From NCBI GenBank assembly GCA_944363645.1, contig CALVUR010000003.1, positions 124,001-188,000 on the forward strand: a stretch of 64,000 bases of DNA, written 5' to 3'. The notes beneath the pieces were generated by a model that was not told the DNA's origin, ran no database searches, and was given only the letters and a program-made list of their open reading frames with translations. Below are positions 8,774 through 18,142 of this stretch, piece after piece (the stretch's first letter is position 1; every line of letters starts with the position of its first letter). The DNA is from an uncultured Clostridia bacterium. GTDB lineage: Bacteria; Bacillota; Clostridia; Christensenellales; Borkfalkiaceae. Position numbers and translations under genes: made by a program.

Positions 8774-9497
8774 ACATTATTTACACATTTTTTGCTACTT
8801 TTGAACATTTTTTGCTGTTTTGTCCGCCATTTAAAGCAATTTTAAAAGAATTTTGCCAAAATTTATGAAAAAATTCGTCCATTTTTTACATCGATTTTGT
8901 TACAATATATTCCTTTTTTGGACTTTTTGCCTTTTTTATTTACCGCAAACATTCATTTTACCGAAATTTTAAAAGTCAATTAAACACGCCTTTTTTATGG
9001 TTTTTTTAAATTTAAATTTAAGGGCTAAACGGTTTTTATTATTGGACGGTTAAAGGGCTTTTAAACAATTAAATCAAAGGGCTTTTTATGTTCCGTTTGA
9101 CGGCTTTAACTTGAGAAATTGCGCACGTTTTGGCATTTTTTAACAAAATCACATCCATATATGTATGCGGTTTTTTATTGTAAATAGTAGCAAAAACAGT
9201 GGCAAAAACCGATATCTTTATTAAAAAAAGTAGCGATAACGGGCTTATAGGCGGACTTTTTTGATTTTTAACCTAATTTGAGATAGTTATTTTAATAAGG
9301 TTTTTATCTAAAAACACACGAAAAACCGTGTACATACCCCAATTACGCCCCAAAATGTAGCCTAATTTTAGTTGATTTTGGCTTTTTATCGCCTTTTAAT
9401 TATCGTTTTAATTTTTTCATTTATAAACCGCAAAAAAAGCAAAATCACAAGTTATTTTGACATCAAATTTTTGCAAACTTTTGCCCATTTTACGGGT
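8774..9497. other. Long AT-rich spacer between kduD and the AEC carrier gene
   Basis: About 720 bp with no supportable gene. It holds one palindromic element (9231-9262) and a sequence near 9155 reading TATATGTATGCGGTTTTTT, which resembles one near 12190, so it may belong to another minor repeat family. Long T tracts occur on both strands, and I cannot single out a terminator for the carrier gene with confidence. Confidence 0.5.
9231..9262 (-). repeat. Dispersed palindromic element, copy 3
   Basis: Reads TAGCGATAACGGGCTTATAG then GCGGACTTTTTT: the core is intact and the variable arm is GTCCGCC. The tilS internal copy is closest to this variant. Confidence 0.9.
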
Positions 9498-10487
9498 TTA
9501 GAATATTCCGGCAAAACGAAAAATTGCGATTGTTAAAAATAGCGTTATTGATGAAAAAATTGTTGTCCACACGACAAGTTGACCAGCCAAATCGCCATCG
9601 CAGTCCATTTCACGTGCCATGATTGCGCTTGAAACGGCAACGGGTGTGCCGAAAAGTGCGATAAGTGAAGCGTAATATTGACCGCCAAAATTGCCGAAAA
9701 TTAAGTAAGCAACGCCAAGCCCCAACGCTGGCACAACCACCGTGCGCATTGCCGTGCCGAAAATAATGTGTTTTTTGAGTTTTGAGATTGCAGAAAATTC
9801 AAACTGACCGCCCAAAACAAGGAGTGCAAGTGGTGTTGCGGTTGAGCCGATATAGTTTAATGTGGTTTGTAAAAAACTTATTTGACTGAGCCTAAAAGTT
9901 ACGCCGGTTGCTTCAAAAATTGCCCTTATACCAAGCACAAGTAAACCTGCCGCAACGCCCAAAATAAGTGGGTTTTTTACAATGCCTAATAAAATTTTGC
10001 CAACGTTTATTTTACCTTTTTCGTTTTTGCCGTTAAAGATTGATAAAGTTATTACCGCCAAGGCGTTGTAAACAGGAATGGTAAACGCCGACAAAACGCT
10101 TGCCGCTGCTGCGCCCTCACTGCCGAAAAGTTGGGTTGCAAGCGGAATGCCTATGATTGCGTAGTTAGAGCGGAAAATCGCCTGAATAAGCACGCCACGT
10201 TGCCCATTTTCCTTTGTAAACCAAATACATATAGGGATGGACACAAGAAAAATGACAATTACGGCGATTATTGAGTAAAGCACAAACGCCCAATTTATTG
10301 AACTGAAACTGCCGATTGCGTACACATTATTAAACAAAAGTACGGGTAGCAAAACGTTGAATGTAAGTTTGTTGCCTACACGCAAAAATTCTGGGGTGAA
10401 AAGTTTTATTTTTTTCAGCGCCCAGCCGAGTAAAACAAGTAAAATAATTGGTAGTACAGCATTCGCAGAAAATATTAAATCATCCAT
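9498..10487 (-). CDS. AEC family (auxin efflux carrier-like) transporter
   Basis: An integral membrane protein of 329 residues with about ten predicted transmembrane helices. It has the AEC signs ILPIILLVLLGWALKK at the N-terminus, NKLTFNVLLPVLLFNNVY and a second-half repeat with LGGQFEFSAISK and GTPVAVSSAIMAREM. Members move small organic acids or similar anions; malonate, malate and lactate carriers are known. Its place directly downstream of the alpha-galacturonidase gene suggests a uronate or keto-deoxy-sugar acid as cargo, which is inference. A copy of the palindromic repeat fills the 69-bp gap to that gene. No canonical signal peptide is expected for this family. Confidence 0.82.
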   Translation of the reverse strand: MDDLIFSANAVLPIILLVLLGWALKKIKLFTPEFLRVGNKLTFNVLLPVLLFNNVYAIGSFSSINWAFVLYSIIAVIVIFLVSIPICIWFTKENGQRGVLIQAIFRSNYAIIGIPLATQLFGSEGAAAASVLSAFTIPVYNALAVITLSIFNGKNEKGKINVGKILLGIVKNPLILGVAAGLLVLGIRAIFEATGVTFRLSQISFLQTTLNYIGSTATPLALLVLGGQFEFSAISKLKKHIIFGTAMRTVVVPALGLGVAYLIFGNFGGQYYASLIALFGTPVAVSSAIMAREMDCDGDLAGQLVVWTTIFSSITLFLTIAIFRFAGIF

Positions 10488-10503
10488 AATGCACCTAAAA
10501 ATA

Positions 10504-10534
10504 TAGCGATAACGGGCTTATAGCCCCACTTTTT
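10504..10534 (-). repeat. Dispersed palindromic element, copy 4
   Basis: Reads AGCGATAACGGGCTTATAGC then CCCACTTTTT. It sits between two genes of the same direction, just before the AEC carrier start codon, so it would be carried in a joint transcript as a hairpin. Confidence 0.9.
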
Positions 10535-10556
10535 ACAAATTTTTATCTTTTTTTAA

Positions 10557-11942
10557 TTAACCAAAAAATTTATCTAAATCATAAAACGGCGCCAAATATT
10601 CTTTGGTGTTATAACACATTTCTTTAAACAAATTTTTACTTTCTTCTTGTGTTAAGGTGGAAAGTAGCGGTTGGTTTATAAACGCCAAAAAGATTTTATT
10701 TAAATCACGTTGTTTAATGCCTTCATAAGTTAAATCAATATTTGTAAGGTTTTGATAAACCAAATTTTTAACCGCCAGTGGAAGTGGCTTTGAATAAACG
10801 GGGCTTATGTGGTCGTTAGAAAAAACGCAGTTTGTTTCCACAATAGAGCCTTTTGGCATTTGGGACATTTGTCCGTGGTTTGGCATGTTGACATTAGTAA
10901 TAAGATCCCCCATGCCAAGCAAAGCCTTTATGATTAAAACGCCTTCTTCGCCCGAACTTTTAAGTTGGAACTTTTTCTCACCGCTGGCAAGTTTTTCACT
11001 TTCTTCAATCTGCTCTTTTTGCATTTTTTCACGAAGGTCAACGGTCGTTAAAAGATAGCACCAATCTTTTACCATTTGCGGATCTTTTAAATACCAACTG
11101 CTTGGCAAAAATTCCACCAAGTGCCTATCCCCAGCGGCAGCGAGTGCGCCGTACTTTTTAAATAAGTCCATTTTGACCTTGTTGCCGTAAGCAAAGGGAT
11201 CGGTTTTAAACTGGAAGCGTTCACCACGCTCAAAATACCCTTCTTCAAAAAACCTTTCCATGAAAGGCGGAATGAGTTTTAGTAAATCAATATCTTTATA
11301 TTTTGCGCTTGTTATCCACGTAAAGTGGTTTATGCCAGAAGCGTCGGTATAGATATCCTTTCTTGTTGCGGATATGCCTAACTGCTCCTTTAAAACAAGC
11401 GTTAAAAATTCTTGCGCATGAAAGACTTCATGACAGCACCCGAAAGCCTTGATGTTTGGAAAGACATCGTAAAGTGCTTTTGTGCAAATGCTCATGGGGT
11501 TGGTGTAATTTATTACCCACGCATCAGGGCAAATTTGACTTATCTTTTTTGCAAACTGCTCGTAAATAGGAACTGTGCGCATTGCACGAAGTACACCGCC
11601 CGGACCAACTGTATCACCAACGGCTTGATAAATGCCATACTTTTCCGGCGCATGCACATCGGAACGCATTTCTTTAAAAGTGCCGGGCAAAATGGATATA
11701 ATGACAAAGTTTGCACCCAAAAGTGCCATATCTAAATTGTCGTAAACTTTGTATGTAAAGTGTGAAATGGTGCGTTCATCTTTGTTTATAAACTCACCAA
11801 TTTTGGCGTTGCGGTTTGCGGCGTAAATATCAATATCGTATAAAGCGATTTCACCGCCCAAGCCTTTTTCTAACGCCAAGTCGCCCATGAAAACCCTTGC
11901 CCAGTTTTTTGAGCCACCACCAATATAACAAATTTTTATCAT
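10557..11942 (-). CDS. lplD: Alpha-galacturonidase, glycoside hydrolase family 4 (CHEV type)
   Basis: Releases galacturonic acid from alpha-linked galacturonides by the GH4 NAD- and metal-dependent redox-elimination mechanism. The 461 residues begin MIKICYIGGGSKNW, the Rossmann loop, and contain INYTNPMSICTKAL and GCCHEVFHAQEF, in which C170-H171-E172-V173 is the CHEV motif described for the alpha-galacturonidase branch; alpha-galactosidase or alpha-glucosidase relatives differ at these residues. HFTWI around residue 206 supplies another metal ligand. The fit between this motif and the surrounding uronate genes makes the assignment strong. No signal peptide is present, so it acts in the cytoplasm on imported oligosaccharides. 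Confidence 0.88.
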   Translation of the reverse strand: MIKICYIGGGSKNWARVFMGDLALEKGLGGEIALYDIDIYAANRNAKIGEFINKDERTISHFTYKVYDNLDMALLGANFVIISILPGTFKEMRSDVHAPEKYGIYQAVGDTVGPGGVLRAMRTVPIYEQFAKKISQICPDAWVINYTNPMSICTKALYDVFPNIKAFGCCHEVFHAQEFLTLVLKEQLGISATRKDIYTDASGINHFTWITSAKYKDIDLLKLIPPFMERFFEEGYFERGERFQFKTDPFAYGNKVKMDLFKKYGALAAAGDRHLVEFLPSSWYLKDPQMVKDWCYLLTTVDLREKMQKEQIEESEKLASGEKKFQLKSSGEEGVLIIKALLGMGDLITNVNMPNHGQMSQMPKGSIVETNCVFSNDHISPVYSKPLPLAVKNLVYQNLTNIDLTYEGIKQRDLNKIFLAFINQPLLSTLTQEESKNLFKEMCYNTKEYLAPFYDLDKFFG

Positions 11943-12308
11943 TTTAAACCCCCTTATAATTTTTGCTTTTATCTAACCGCAAAATTAAACTTTTTAGCAA
12001 ACTTTTAACGCCCTTTTTGTTTTTAGGGCGTTTTTTACCGTTTTTTTAGTATTTTTACACTTTTTAAGCGACCATGTGTGAGTTTTAGCCACTTTTTCAC
12101 ACTTTTTAATGGCTTTAAAACCGCTTTTTTGACCGCTTAAAACTATTTTTAAATTAGCCTTTTAAAACACATTATTTTTTGCCACTTACCCCCTATATGT
12201 GTGCGGTTTTTGGCGTTTAAGTGGCATAATGTGTTGAGTTTTTTAAGTTTTTTAAAGTTTATGTGCCTAAAATCTATTGTAAAATTTTAGCGTTTTTTAG
12301 GTGTGCCA
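11943..12308. other. Spacer between the GH4 and protease genes
   Basis: No gene seen. It contains a stem AACGCCCT/AGGGCGTT (about 12007-12032) followed by T residues on the plus strand, so it would act as a terminator only in the plus direction, although both flanking genes run minus. One copy of a 29-bp repeat lies at 12059-12087. Confidence 0.45.
12059..12087 (+). repeat. 29-bp repeat, copy A
   Basis: This 29-bp sequence, centred on AAGCGACCATGTGTGAGTTT, is identical to 17029-17057. Both copies are in spacers at gene ends. It is a second dispersed family, distinct from the CTATAAGCCCG element. Confidence 0.85.
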
Positions 12309-14642
12309 TCAATCGTTAATTTTGTCCGTAAAAGTTGTTTCAACTTCGCTTTCACTATCATTTTCAGTGCCGTTTTCAGCGTCATTTTGAGCGTCAATAT
12401 CGCTTTCTATATCGCCGTCAATATCGCTGACACTACTTTCTTCAGCATCGCCGTCAACCATCCAATAATTGTCGCCGTACTCTTTGATAAGTTGGTCTAA
12501 ATTATCTTCTTTTGGTTTGATTTTATGTTTTTCCTTTACGACAATAAAGGTAATTGCACCGCCAATAAGCAATGCGAAAATAACAATAATGACAATGATT
12601 GCGGTAAGCCAAGTGGTTGTACCGAAAAGGTATTCAATAAAAGTTGGTTGGCGTGAATTTAAAACGCCGGCAAATGCGATTTGACCGTTATATTCCACAA
12701 ACACGCCCACCATTTTATCAAAGGTTGGAAGTTGCGCCGTGGTGATTATGCCGGGGTGCACACTTTTATAAACCAAACTTTCACCAAACATATTGCCGTC
12801 CACCAAATTTTGGGCGGTAATTTTTTTGTTTAAAATGTATTCGCCATTTTTATATTTGGTAAAGTTTTCTGCCGTGTAAACATAAATTGTTGCGTTGCCG
12901 TTTCGTAACCCACCCGACCAATTTACGCAAAGATTGCCTTTAAAATCTTTTGTGATATCGGCAAAGGTAAGGGCGTTTTCTTGATCGTCAAAAGTAATCC
13001 GAAAAGTGAAACTACCGTCCGCATTTTTTGTTATGTTTGAAATTTTAATACCGCTGTTTGTGCCGTCTTGATAGTAAATTGAAGTGGTTAAAATGTTGGT
13101 ATTTTGGTCGATAATCGACTTATATGCCGACTTATCTAAATTACCGAGCGTGCGATTGTCAACACTTGCGTGGTTTACATAATCGTAAATTAAACCGCTT
13201 CCCGACAGTATCGCATACGACAAAGTATTTGATGTGTCGCAAAGTTTTTCGTTGCCCATACGGAAAACGTAAACTTCGTTTGCGCCGTACATATTGCCAA
13301 GATTGACACTTCCTATCTGCCCATCGCTACCGATATATCCGTTTTTCTCGTTTACACGATAACAAATGATGCCAGAATCTGTCAAAAAGCAGTCCGCCAA
13401 GTCGCCTTCGTTACTGCGTGCTTCAATCATGAAATATTCGCCACGCTCGTTATAATCGTTTAAAACGATTTTTATCGCCTTGTTTTGATTTTCAAAAATT
13501 GTGGGGAAAAGCGTATACGTACCCGACTTACTAACGGTTAAAATGTTTTCATCCCCCACCCAGCCAAGCCGATTTGCCGTGTACATAAGTGGCATTGACG
13601 GAAGGGTTGCAACACCGCCCATAATGTCAAGTTCGCCAACGGGCTCGTTTGAATAAATGTCCTCACCGCTTGTCATATATGGATAATAATCTGCAACGCC
13701 CAAATCGTGCATGAGTTCATGACAGATAAGCCCCGGCGAATAAATGGTGTTGCCTTCTAAATCGGTAACGAGCCATTTTTCCAACTGCACGGTGGGGAAA
13801 ATGGTATAATTATCAACGACCTTTTCGCCCAAATAGGTTGGCAAAAATTGAGATACGTCAAGACTTGTGCTATCAGGAATATAGTATTCATTTTTTAAGT
13901 TGTCAAAATCACGAATAAACAAATTGCTTCTGTGCGCCCACAAAATGTTATCCCAACTTAAATCTAAATCGGTTGTTGCAAATATAAAATTAAGCCCATC
14001 AATTACGCCGTTACTGTCAAAATCTACATCGATATTTTTTAAATTTTGAACGGCATTTAAAACGGCTTTTACAAGTTCCTGTTCACGCAAAAGTCTGTCT
14101 ATATGCCGTTTAGCGCCACTTTTTGACGACAAGCAAGGCTGTCCGTCTTGGTCAAAATAACGGTTGTCGTAACCATTAGAATTGATTTCAACATAACCAT
14201 TTATTAAATACAAATAGCGTGGCATAAAATAACTTTGTGGCTTGTCTAAACTTACCACAACATCGCTTAAAAAGTCAGCCGATATTTGATAATTATTGTA
14301 AGAGGCTTGCAAAAAATAATTTTTTACGCTTTGCGCAGAGTTTATATAAGTGTTTTTAAGGGTGGTAAATATATCTTCACTTTGATTGGTGTCTGAAAAC
14401 TTTACCACCAAAAGCCCATAGTTATTTTGCTTTGTAACTATGTCTGCCCTTTCACCACTTACTGCGCTTTGTGCACTTTCCGCGTAAGATTTTTGTGCCG
14501 TTTCAATTTTTTCGCCATAAGTAAGCCCAAAAGCCCCTTCGTTTTCACGCCCAAACGCCACAACATTTAAGCCGATTGGCGCAATAAAAATGACAAAAGC
14601 GAAAAGTATTGATATTAAAATTTTTAAAGTCCATTTTTTCAT
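12309..14642 (-). CDS. Membrane-anchored M6-like metalloprotease
   Basis: A secreted zinc protease tethered to the membrane. The N-terminus MKKWTLKILISILFAFVIFI is a signal/anchor helix. The metzincin-type site HELMHDLGVADYY (H314, E315, H318 counted from an upstream in-frame GTG) fits the M6 (immune inhibitor A-like) family pattern HExxHxxGxxD. A second transmembrane segment, TTWLTAIIVIIVIFALLIGG, lies about 105 residues from the end, followed by an acidic tail rich in Asp, Glu and Asn. I chose ATG 14642. A good -10 box ends six bases before it, which suggests a leaderless message. The substrate is unknown. It is divergent from spoIIE. Confidence 0.78.
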   Translation of the reverse strand: MKKWTLKILISILFAFVIFIAPIGLNVVAFGRENEGAFGLTYGEKIETAQKSYAESAQSAVSGERADIVTKQNNYGLLVVKFSDTNQSEDIFTTLKNTYINSAQSVKNYFLQASYNNYQISADFLSDVVVSLDKPQSYFMPRYLYLINGYVEINSNGYDNRYFDQDGQPCLSSKSGAKRHIDRLLREQELVKAVLNAVQNLKNIDVDFDSNGVIDGLNFIFATTDLDLSWDNILWAHRSNLFIRDFDNLKNEYYIPDSTSLDVSQFLPTYLGEKVVDNYTIFPTVQLEKWLVTDLEGNTIYSPGLICHELMHDLGVADYYPYMTSGEDIYSNEPVGELDIMGGVATLPSMPLMYTANRLGWVGDENILTVSKSGTYTLFPTIFENQNKAIKIVLNDYNERGEYFMIEARSNEGDLADCFLTDSGIICYRVNEKNGYIGSDGQIGSVNLGNMYGANEVYVFRMGNEKLCDTSNTLSYAILSGSGLIYDYVNHASVDNRTLGNLDKSAYKSIIDQNTNILTTSIYYQDGTNSGIKISNITKNADGSFTFRITFDDQENALTFADITKDFKGNLCVNWSGGLRNGNATIYVYTAENFTKYKNGEYILNKKITAQNLVDGNMFGESLVYKSVHPGIITTAQLPTFDKMVGVFVEYNGQIAFAGVLNSRQPTFIEYLFGTTTWLTAIIVIIVIFALLIGGAITFIVVKEKHKIKPKEDNLDQLIKEYGDNYWMVDGDAEESSVSDIDGDIESDIDAQNDAENGTENDSESEVETTFTDKIND

Positions 14643-14648
14643 AGTTAT

Positions 14649-14677
14649 ATTATACAACACTTACAAAATATAATCAA
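14649..14677 (-). promoter_or_regulatory. Promoter of the M6-like protease gene, almost touching its ATG
   Basis: On the minus strand TTGATT (14672-14677), 17 bases, then TATAAT (14649-14654), then six bases to ATG 14642. Transcription would start at or next to the A of the start codon, and no Shine-Dalgarno sequence is present. Confidence 0.6.
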
Positions 14678-14706
14678 TCTTTTTTCCTTTTTTAATTTTG
14701 CCCTTT

Positions 14707-14713
14707 ATCGACA
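14707..14713. promoter_or_regulatory. Possible Spo0A box upstream of spoIIE
   Basis: ATCGACA matches six of seven bases of the Spo0A box complement TTCGACA (TGTCGAA on the other strand), 55 bases before the spoIIE start. spoIIE of Bacillus subtilis is directly activated by Spo0A. A seven-base site in AT-rich DNA is weak evidence alone. Confidence 0.3.
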
Positions 14714-14767
14714 AGTTTAGCCTTAAAAATTTATTTTACGTGGTAATTTTGGTGGTAGTATAAAATT

Positions 14768-17023
14768 ATGAAAAACGACCTTGTTAAAAATATAATTTTA
14801 TACCCTTTATTGCTTTTAATTTTTTGCGCACTAAATTTTGCAATCAGCGACGCACCCCTTTCTTGTGGGGCGTTTGTTGCGCTACTTGTAATCGACCTAC
14901 CGATAATACCACTTTCCCTTATTTTTTGCCTTTCTTTTTGCGTATATAAAAGTTGGTTTTTTATGCTTTTTGGGGCGGTGTTTGCGGTAATTTTTGGGCT
15001 GATATTTTTGATTTACCGCAAAAAAAATAAAACGGTAGGCATTGAACTTACCGTTTACATAATTTTGGGTTTAGCCCTTTATGTTTTGAAAGATTTCCCC
15101 GATAGAATTGTTGAAAAGTTGGTCTATATGTCGATTATCGCCACTTTTACCATTGTTGCGCAAATTGGGTTTACAAACATTTTTTACAAAAAAATGAGTT
15201 TTAGCACCACCGAAAGTGAAGCCTTTATGGTGGCAACACTTTACATTTTGACTTCAATTGGGCTTATCAATTTGTTTGGGGTATTTTGTTATAAACCGCT
15301 TTCCGTTTTAATCTTTATTTTGCTATCACGCTACTATAAAAACAACCTTTCACTTTTGGTTGCGGTGGTGGTTGCAACGCCTTATGTAATAACCACACAA
15401 AATTACAAAATTTTCGCCGTTTACATTTTATTTTTCATGGTGTACAGCGTGTTTAAGTTTGCGCCGTCCATTGCAATCTCTGTCGGTATTTTACTTGCGG
15501 AACTTCTCTCTGGGATATTTTTTAAATTTTACGGAAGTTACGGCTATATGGAAAGTTTACCAACAATCATTGTAACCATAATAACTTCACTTATAAGCAC
15601 ACACAAAATGGACACCCTTAACAAAAAATATAACTTTGATGGGACAAGTACGCTGATAAGATCGGTGATAAACCGAACACGTCTTGGCACTTCGAAGCGA
15701 CTTTACGACATTTCTAACGTGTTTTACCAGATGGAAGACGCCTTTAAAAACCTTAAAAAGTGTGCGGTCAGCACGGACACTTTGGTGGAAAAGATGTGCG
15801 ATGAAGTGCTGTTTAACATGTGCGCAGAATGCACGCTTAAACCAAAATGCATAAATAAAAACACGCCGAAGCGTGATTTGATTGAAAAAATTATTAAAAT
15901 TGGCATTGCAAAAGGTCGTATTACCATAGTAGATTTACCCAAAGATTTTTTGGATGTTTGCGCATACCCAAACAGCGTAATTTTTGAAGTTAATCGGCTT
16001 ATAGGCGCATATTGTGAGTATATAAAGGGTGCTGAAAGCAATGATAAATCAAAGGAAATTTTAAGCCTTCAGTCGGCTGGTGTTGCAGGGCTACTAAAAA
16101 GTCTTGCCTTTTCCCTTTCAAAAATTAGCACGGAAAACAAGGACGAAGAACGCACAATAAAGCGTGTGCTTTCTAAAAACGGTGTAAAGTGCGACGGCGC
16201 CCTTTGTTTTGGCGAAGGCAGTCAAACGGAAATTGAACTTATTATGCCCACAAGATATTATAAAAAGTTTGACGTTGCAAAAATTTTATCCAACCACTTT
16301 AACACAAAATTTATAATTTGCAAGGCGGAAAGCGTTGCGAACAATGTGATAAATTTATCGCTTAAGTTTGCGCCAAAGTTTGATGCCGTATTCGGGGTGA
16401 GCAAAATCACAAAAACAAACTCCCCCGAATCCGGCGATTGCCATTCCCTAATCAAGGTGGACGAAGGTAATTTTTTGGTTGCACTCTCCGACGGAATGGG
16501 GAGTGGCAACCTTGCAAAAAAGACTTCGGAAACGGCTTTAAACTTAATTGAATCATTATATAAAGCAGGTCTTGACAGCGAATTTATTTTAACGCTTGTA
16601 AACAAACTTTTATCAATTTCAGTGGACGATAACTTTTCGGCAATAGATATCGCACTTGTAAACTTGCGTGAAGGCACGACCGCCTTTATAAAAATTGGCT
16701 CGCCTTACGGCTTTGTGGTTTCAGATAAAGGCATACGATTTATTGAAGGCTCTTCACTGCCACTTGGGATACTTGACGACCTTCACCCAACGGTTGCAAG
16801 CGCAACTTTAAGTAGTGGCGATGTCATAGTGATGATTTCTGACGGCGTGCAAGATGCGTTTACATCTTCTGGCGATTTGATAGACTTTTTAAAGTCCGCA
16901 CCCATACACAATCCGCAAGAACTTGCCGATGCCATAATTGCAAAAGCGTACGAACTTTCAAACGGCACACCATTAGATGATATGAGCGCAGTTTGCGTTA
17001 GACTTGTAGATAAACTCACTTAA
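14768..17023 (+). CDS. spoIIE: Stage II sporulation protein E (PP2C phosphatase)
   Basis: A membrane serine phosphatase that dephosphorylates SpoIIAA to release sigma-F in the forespore and interacts with the division machinery. Residues 1-290 hold about ten hydrophobic segments. A central region follows with Cys-rich CDEVLFNMCAECTLKPKC near 345, typical of SpoIIE. The C-terminal PP2C domain has FLVALSDGMGSG (metal Asp near 574) and VIVMISDGVQDAF (Asp near 692). Its 751 residues are somewhat shorter than the roughly 830 of B. subtilis. A GGTGGT ribosome site precedes ATG 14768. It is the clearest sign that the organism makes, or its ancestors made, endospores. Confidence 0.95.
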   Translation: MKNDLVKNIILYPLLLLIFCALNFAISDAPLSCGAFVALLVIDLPIIPLSLIFCLSFCVYKSWFFMLFGAVFAVIFGLIFLIYRKKNKTVGIELTVYIILGLALYVLKDFPDRIVEKLVYMSIIATFTIVAQIGFTNIFYKKMSFSTTESEAFMVATLYILTSIGLINLFGVFCYKPLSVLIFILLSRYYKNNLSLLVAVVVATPYVITTQNYKIFAVYILFFMVYSVFKFAPSIAISVGILLAELLSGIFFKFYGSYGYMESLPTIIVTIITSLISTHKMDTLNKKYNFDGTSTLIRSVINRTRLGTSKRLYDISNVFYQMEDAFKNLKKCAVSTDTLVEKMCDEVLFNMCAECTLKPKCINKNTPKRDLIEKIIKIGIAKGRITIVDLPKDFLDVCAYPNSVIFEVNRLIGAYCEYIKGAESNDKSKEILSLQSAGVAGLLKSLAFSLSKISTENKDEERTIKRVLSKNGVKCDGALCFGEGSQTEIELIMPTRYYKKFDVAKILSNHFNTKFIICKAESVANNVINLSLKFAPKFDAVFGVSKITKTNSPESGDCHSLIKVDEGNFLVALSDGMGSGNLAKKTSETALNLIESLYKAGLDSEFILTLVNKLLSISVDDNFSAIDIALVNLREGTTAFIKIGSPYGFVVSDKGIRFIEGSSLPLGILDDLHPTVASATLSSGDVIVMISDGVQDAFTSSGDLIDFLKSAPIHNPQELADAIIAKAYELSNGTPLDDMSAVCVRLVDKLT

Positions 17024-17028
17024 AAAAC

Positions 17029-17057
17029 CACTTTTTAAGCGACCATGTGTGAGTTTT
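17029..17057 (+). repeat. 29-bp repeat, copy B
   Basis: Identical to 12059-12087. It starts six bases after the spoIIE stop codon and is followed by TGGGCTTATAAAACG, which resembles part of the palindromic element core. Confidence 0.85.
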
Positions 17058-17061
17058 GGGC

Positions 17062-17241
17062 TTATAAAACGATTAAAAGCGCAACAAGCATTACCGCAAG
17101 TGGCGAGAAAATAAGCACACGTTTAAGTCTGCCGTCAATCACCTTTTTAGTGTCGCAGTTGATTTTTCTGTATGTCTTTAAACTGTTATAGTAACGTGTA
17201 TAATAAACTTCTTGTTCGTTAATTTGAGTGTTGTAATTCAT
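17062..17241 (-). CDS. Small membrane protein, unknown function (59 aa)
   Basis: Starts at ATG 17241 behind AGGGGC. The protein begins MNYNTQINEQEVYYTRYYN, has a basic middle and ends in one transmembrane helix, FSPLAVMLVALLIVL, at the extreme C-terminus: a tail-anchored topology with the Tyr-rich part in the cytoplasm. I do not recognise a family. It converges with spoIIE, only 38 bp from its stop. Confidence 0.5.
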   Translation of the reverse strand: MNYNTQINEQEVYYTRYYNSLKTYRKINCDTKKVIDGRLKRVLIFSPLAVMLVALLIVL

Positions 17242-17339
17242 TTTTTTTGCCCCTGAAAATTTATTGTACCCAAAGTATAACAGCAAATTTGAAAAAAATA
17301 AACAAAAAGGTGTGCAAATTTATGTACACCTTGAAAAAC

Positions 17340-17372
17340 CAAAAAAAGCCACCATTTTTGGTGGCTTTTTTA
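17340..17372 (-). terminator. Terminator after the SipW-type signal peptidase gene
   Basis: AAAAAAGCCACC and GGTGGCTTTTTT form a stem with a T run on either strand. It lies 43 bp after the stop of the signal peptidase gene and would also work in the plus direction. Confidence 0.75.
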
Positions 17373-17414
17373 TAGTTACTTATAAACAATTTAAGCAATT
17401 ACGTTATATAAAAA

Positions 17415-18026
17415 CTATTTAAATATTTTATTATTTTGTTTATATAAAGGGTTTAACTTTTCCTTTTCGATTTCCTTTAAGTATTTAGCGTAAAGCCAAA
17501 TAAAAATTACGATTAAAATTGCGATAATGCCGTAAGGGCTTTTTAAAAAGAGCATAAAACCGCCGATGTACGGAATTTTAAACAGGTAAATGCCTGTAAT
17601 ATTTTGACGGGTAATCATTGGATCGTCAGCGTTATTTGCATCGCCACGAGTGATATAATATGTAACGCCGTTTACCGTTAAAACCTCACGTACACGGTGG
17701 ATAATTGGCGTACCGTTTTGATCTAAAAAAGTAACGATATCGCCCACCTTTACCTGATAATTTTTTGGCAAGTTTTTTACAATAACCGCATCGTCAACGT
17801 TAATAAAGCCAGCATGAAAATCTTTTAAATAATCGTTTTCGCTGTTTACGCTTGCCATACTTTCGGTCATAACGCAATATATATTTATGCCTATAAAATT
17901 GTACTTGGGATTTTTTGTGATTGCGCCCATAAACGACGAAAGTCCAACAAGTAGAAAAATTATAGCAAAAGCCCACTCTATTATGGAAAGCGCAATTTTT
18001 AACCCCTTACAAATTTTTTCTTTCAT
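17415..18026 (-). CDS. sipW: Signal peptidase I, SipW/ER type
   Basis: Cleaves signal peptides of a special exported set. The 203-residue protein has an N-terminal membrane helix (IIEWAFAIIFLLVGLSSF), the catalytic Ser in YCVMTESM (S56), a His in PIIHRVREV (H110) replacing the Lys of ordinary bacterial SPases, the Asp-containing RGDANNADDP, and a C-terminal membrane helix. The Ser-His arrangement is that of the endosomal/archaeal type to which Bacillus SipW belongs. SipW processes TasA-like biofilm proteins in Bacillus. The pair at 56569 and 57362, with short N-terminal anchors and beta-rich outer domains, are candidate substrates, though they are not adjacent. Confidence 0.88.
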   Translation of the reverse strand: MKEKICKGLKIALSIIEWAFAIIFLLVGLSSFMGAITKNPKYNFIGINIYCVMTESMASVNSENDYLKDFHAGFINVDDAVIVKNLPKNYQVKVGDIVTFLDQNGTPIIHRVREVLTVNGVTYYITRGDANNADDPMITRQNITGIYLFKIPYIGGFMLFLKSPYGIIAILIVIFIWLYAKYLKEIEKEKLNPLYKQNNKIFK

Positions 18027-18105
18027 AATTTAATGCTACCACAAATTTTTGAAAAAATAAACTACTTTTTAAAAAATTTTTTGTTTTTTGCCCTAATTTT
18101 TATAT

Positions 18106-18142
18106 AAAAGTGGGGCTATAAGCCCGTTATCGCCACTTTTTT
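18106..18142 (+). repeat. Dispersed palindromic element, copy 5 (full consensus)
   Basis: A full-length copy: AAAAGTGGGGCTATAAGCCC then GTTATCGCCACTTTTTT. The outer arms AAAGTGG/CCACTTT and the inner GGGCT/AGCCC both pair. It lies upstream of the signal peptidase gene in a 317-bp spacer without other genes. Confidence 0.92.

Noticed and set aside
15985-16005. Third in-gene copy of the palindromic element in spoIIE
   Set aside because: Only ATCGGCTTATAGGCGCA resembles the core; the flanks do not match, so chance cannot be excluded.
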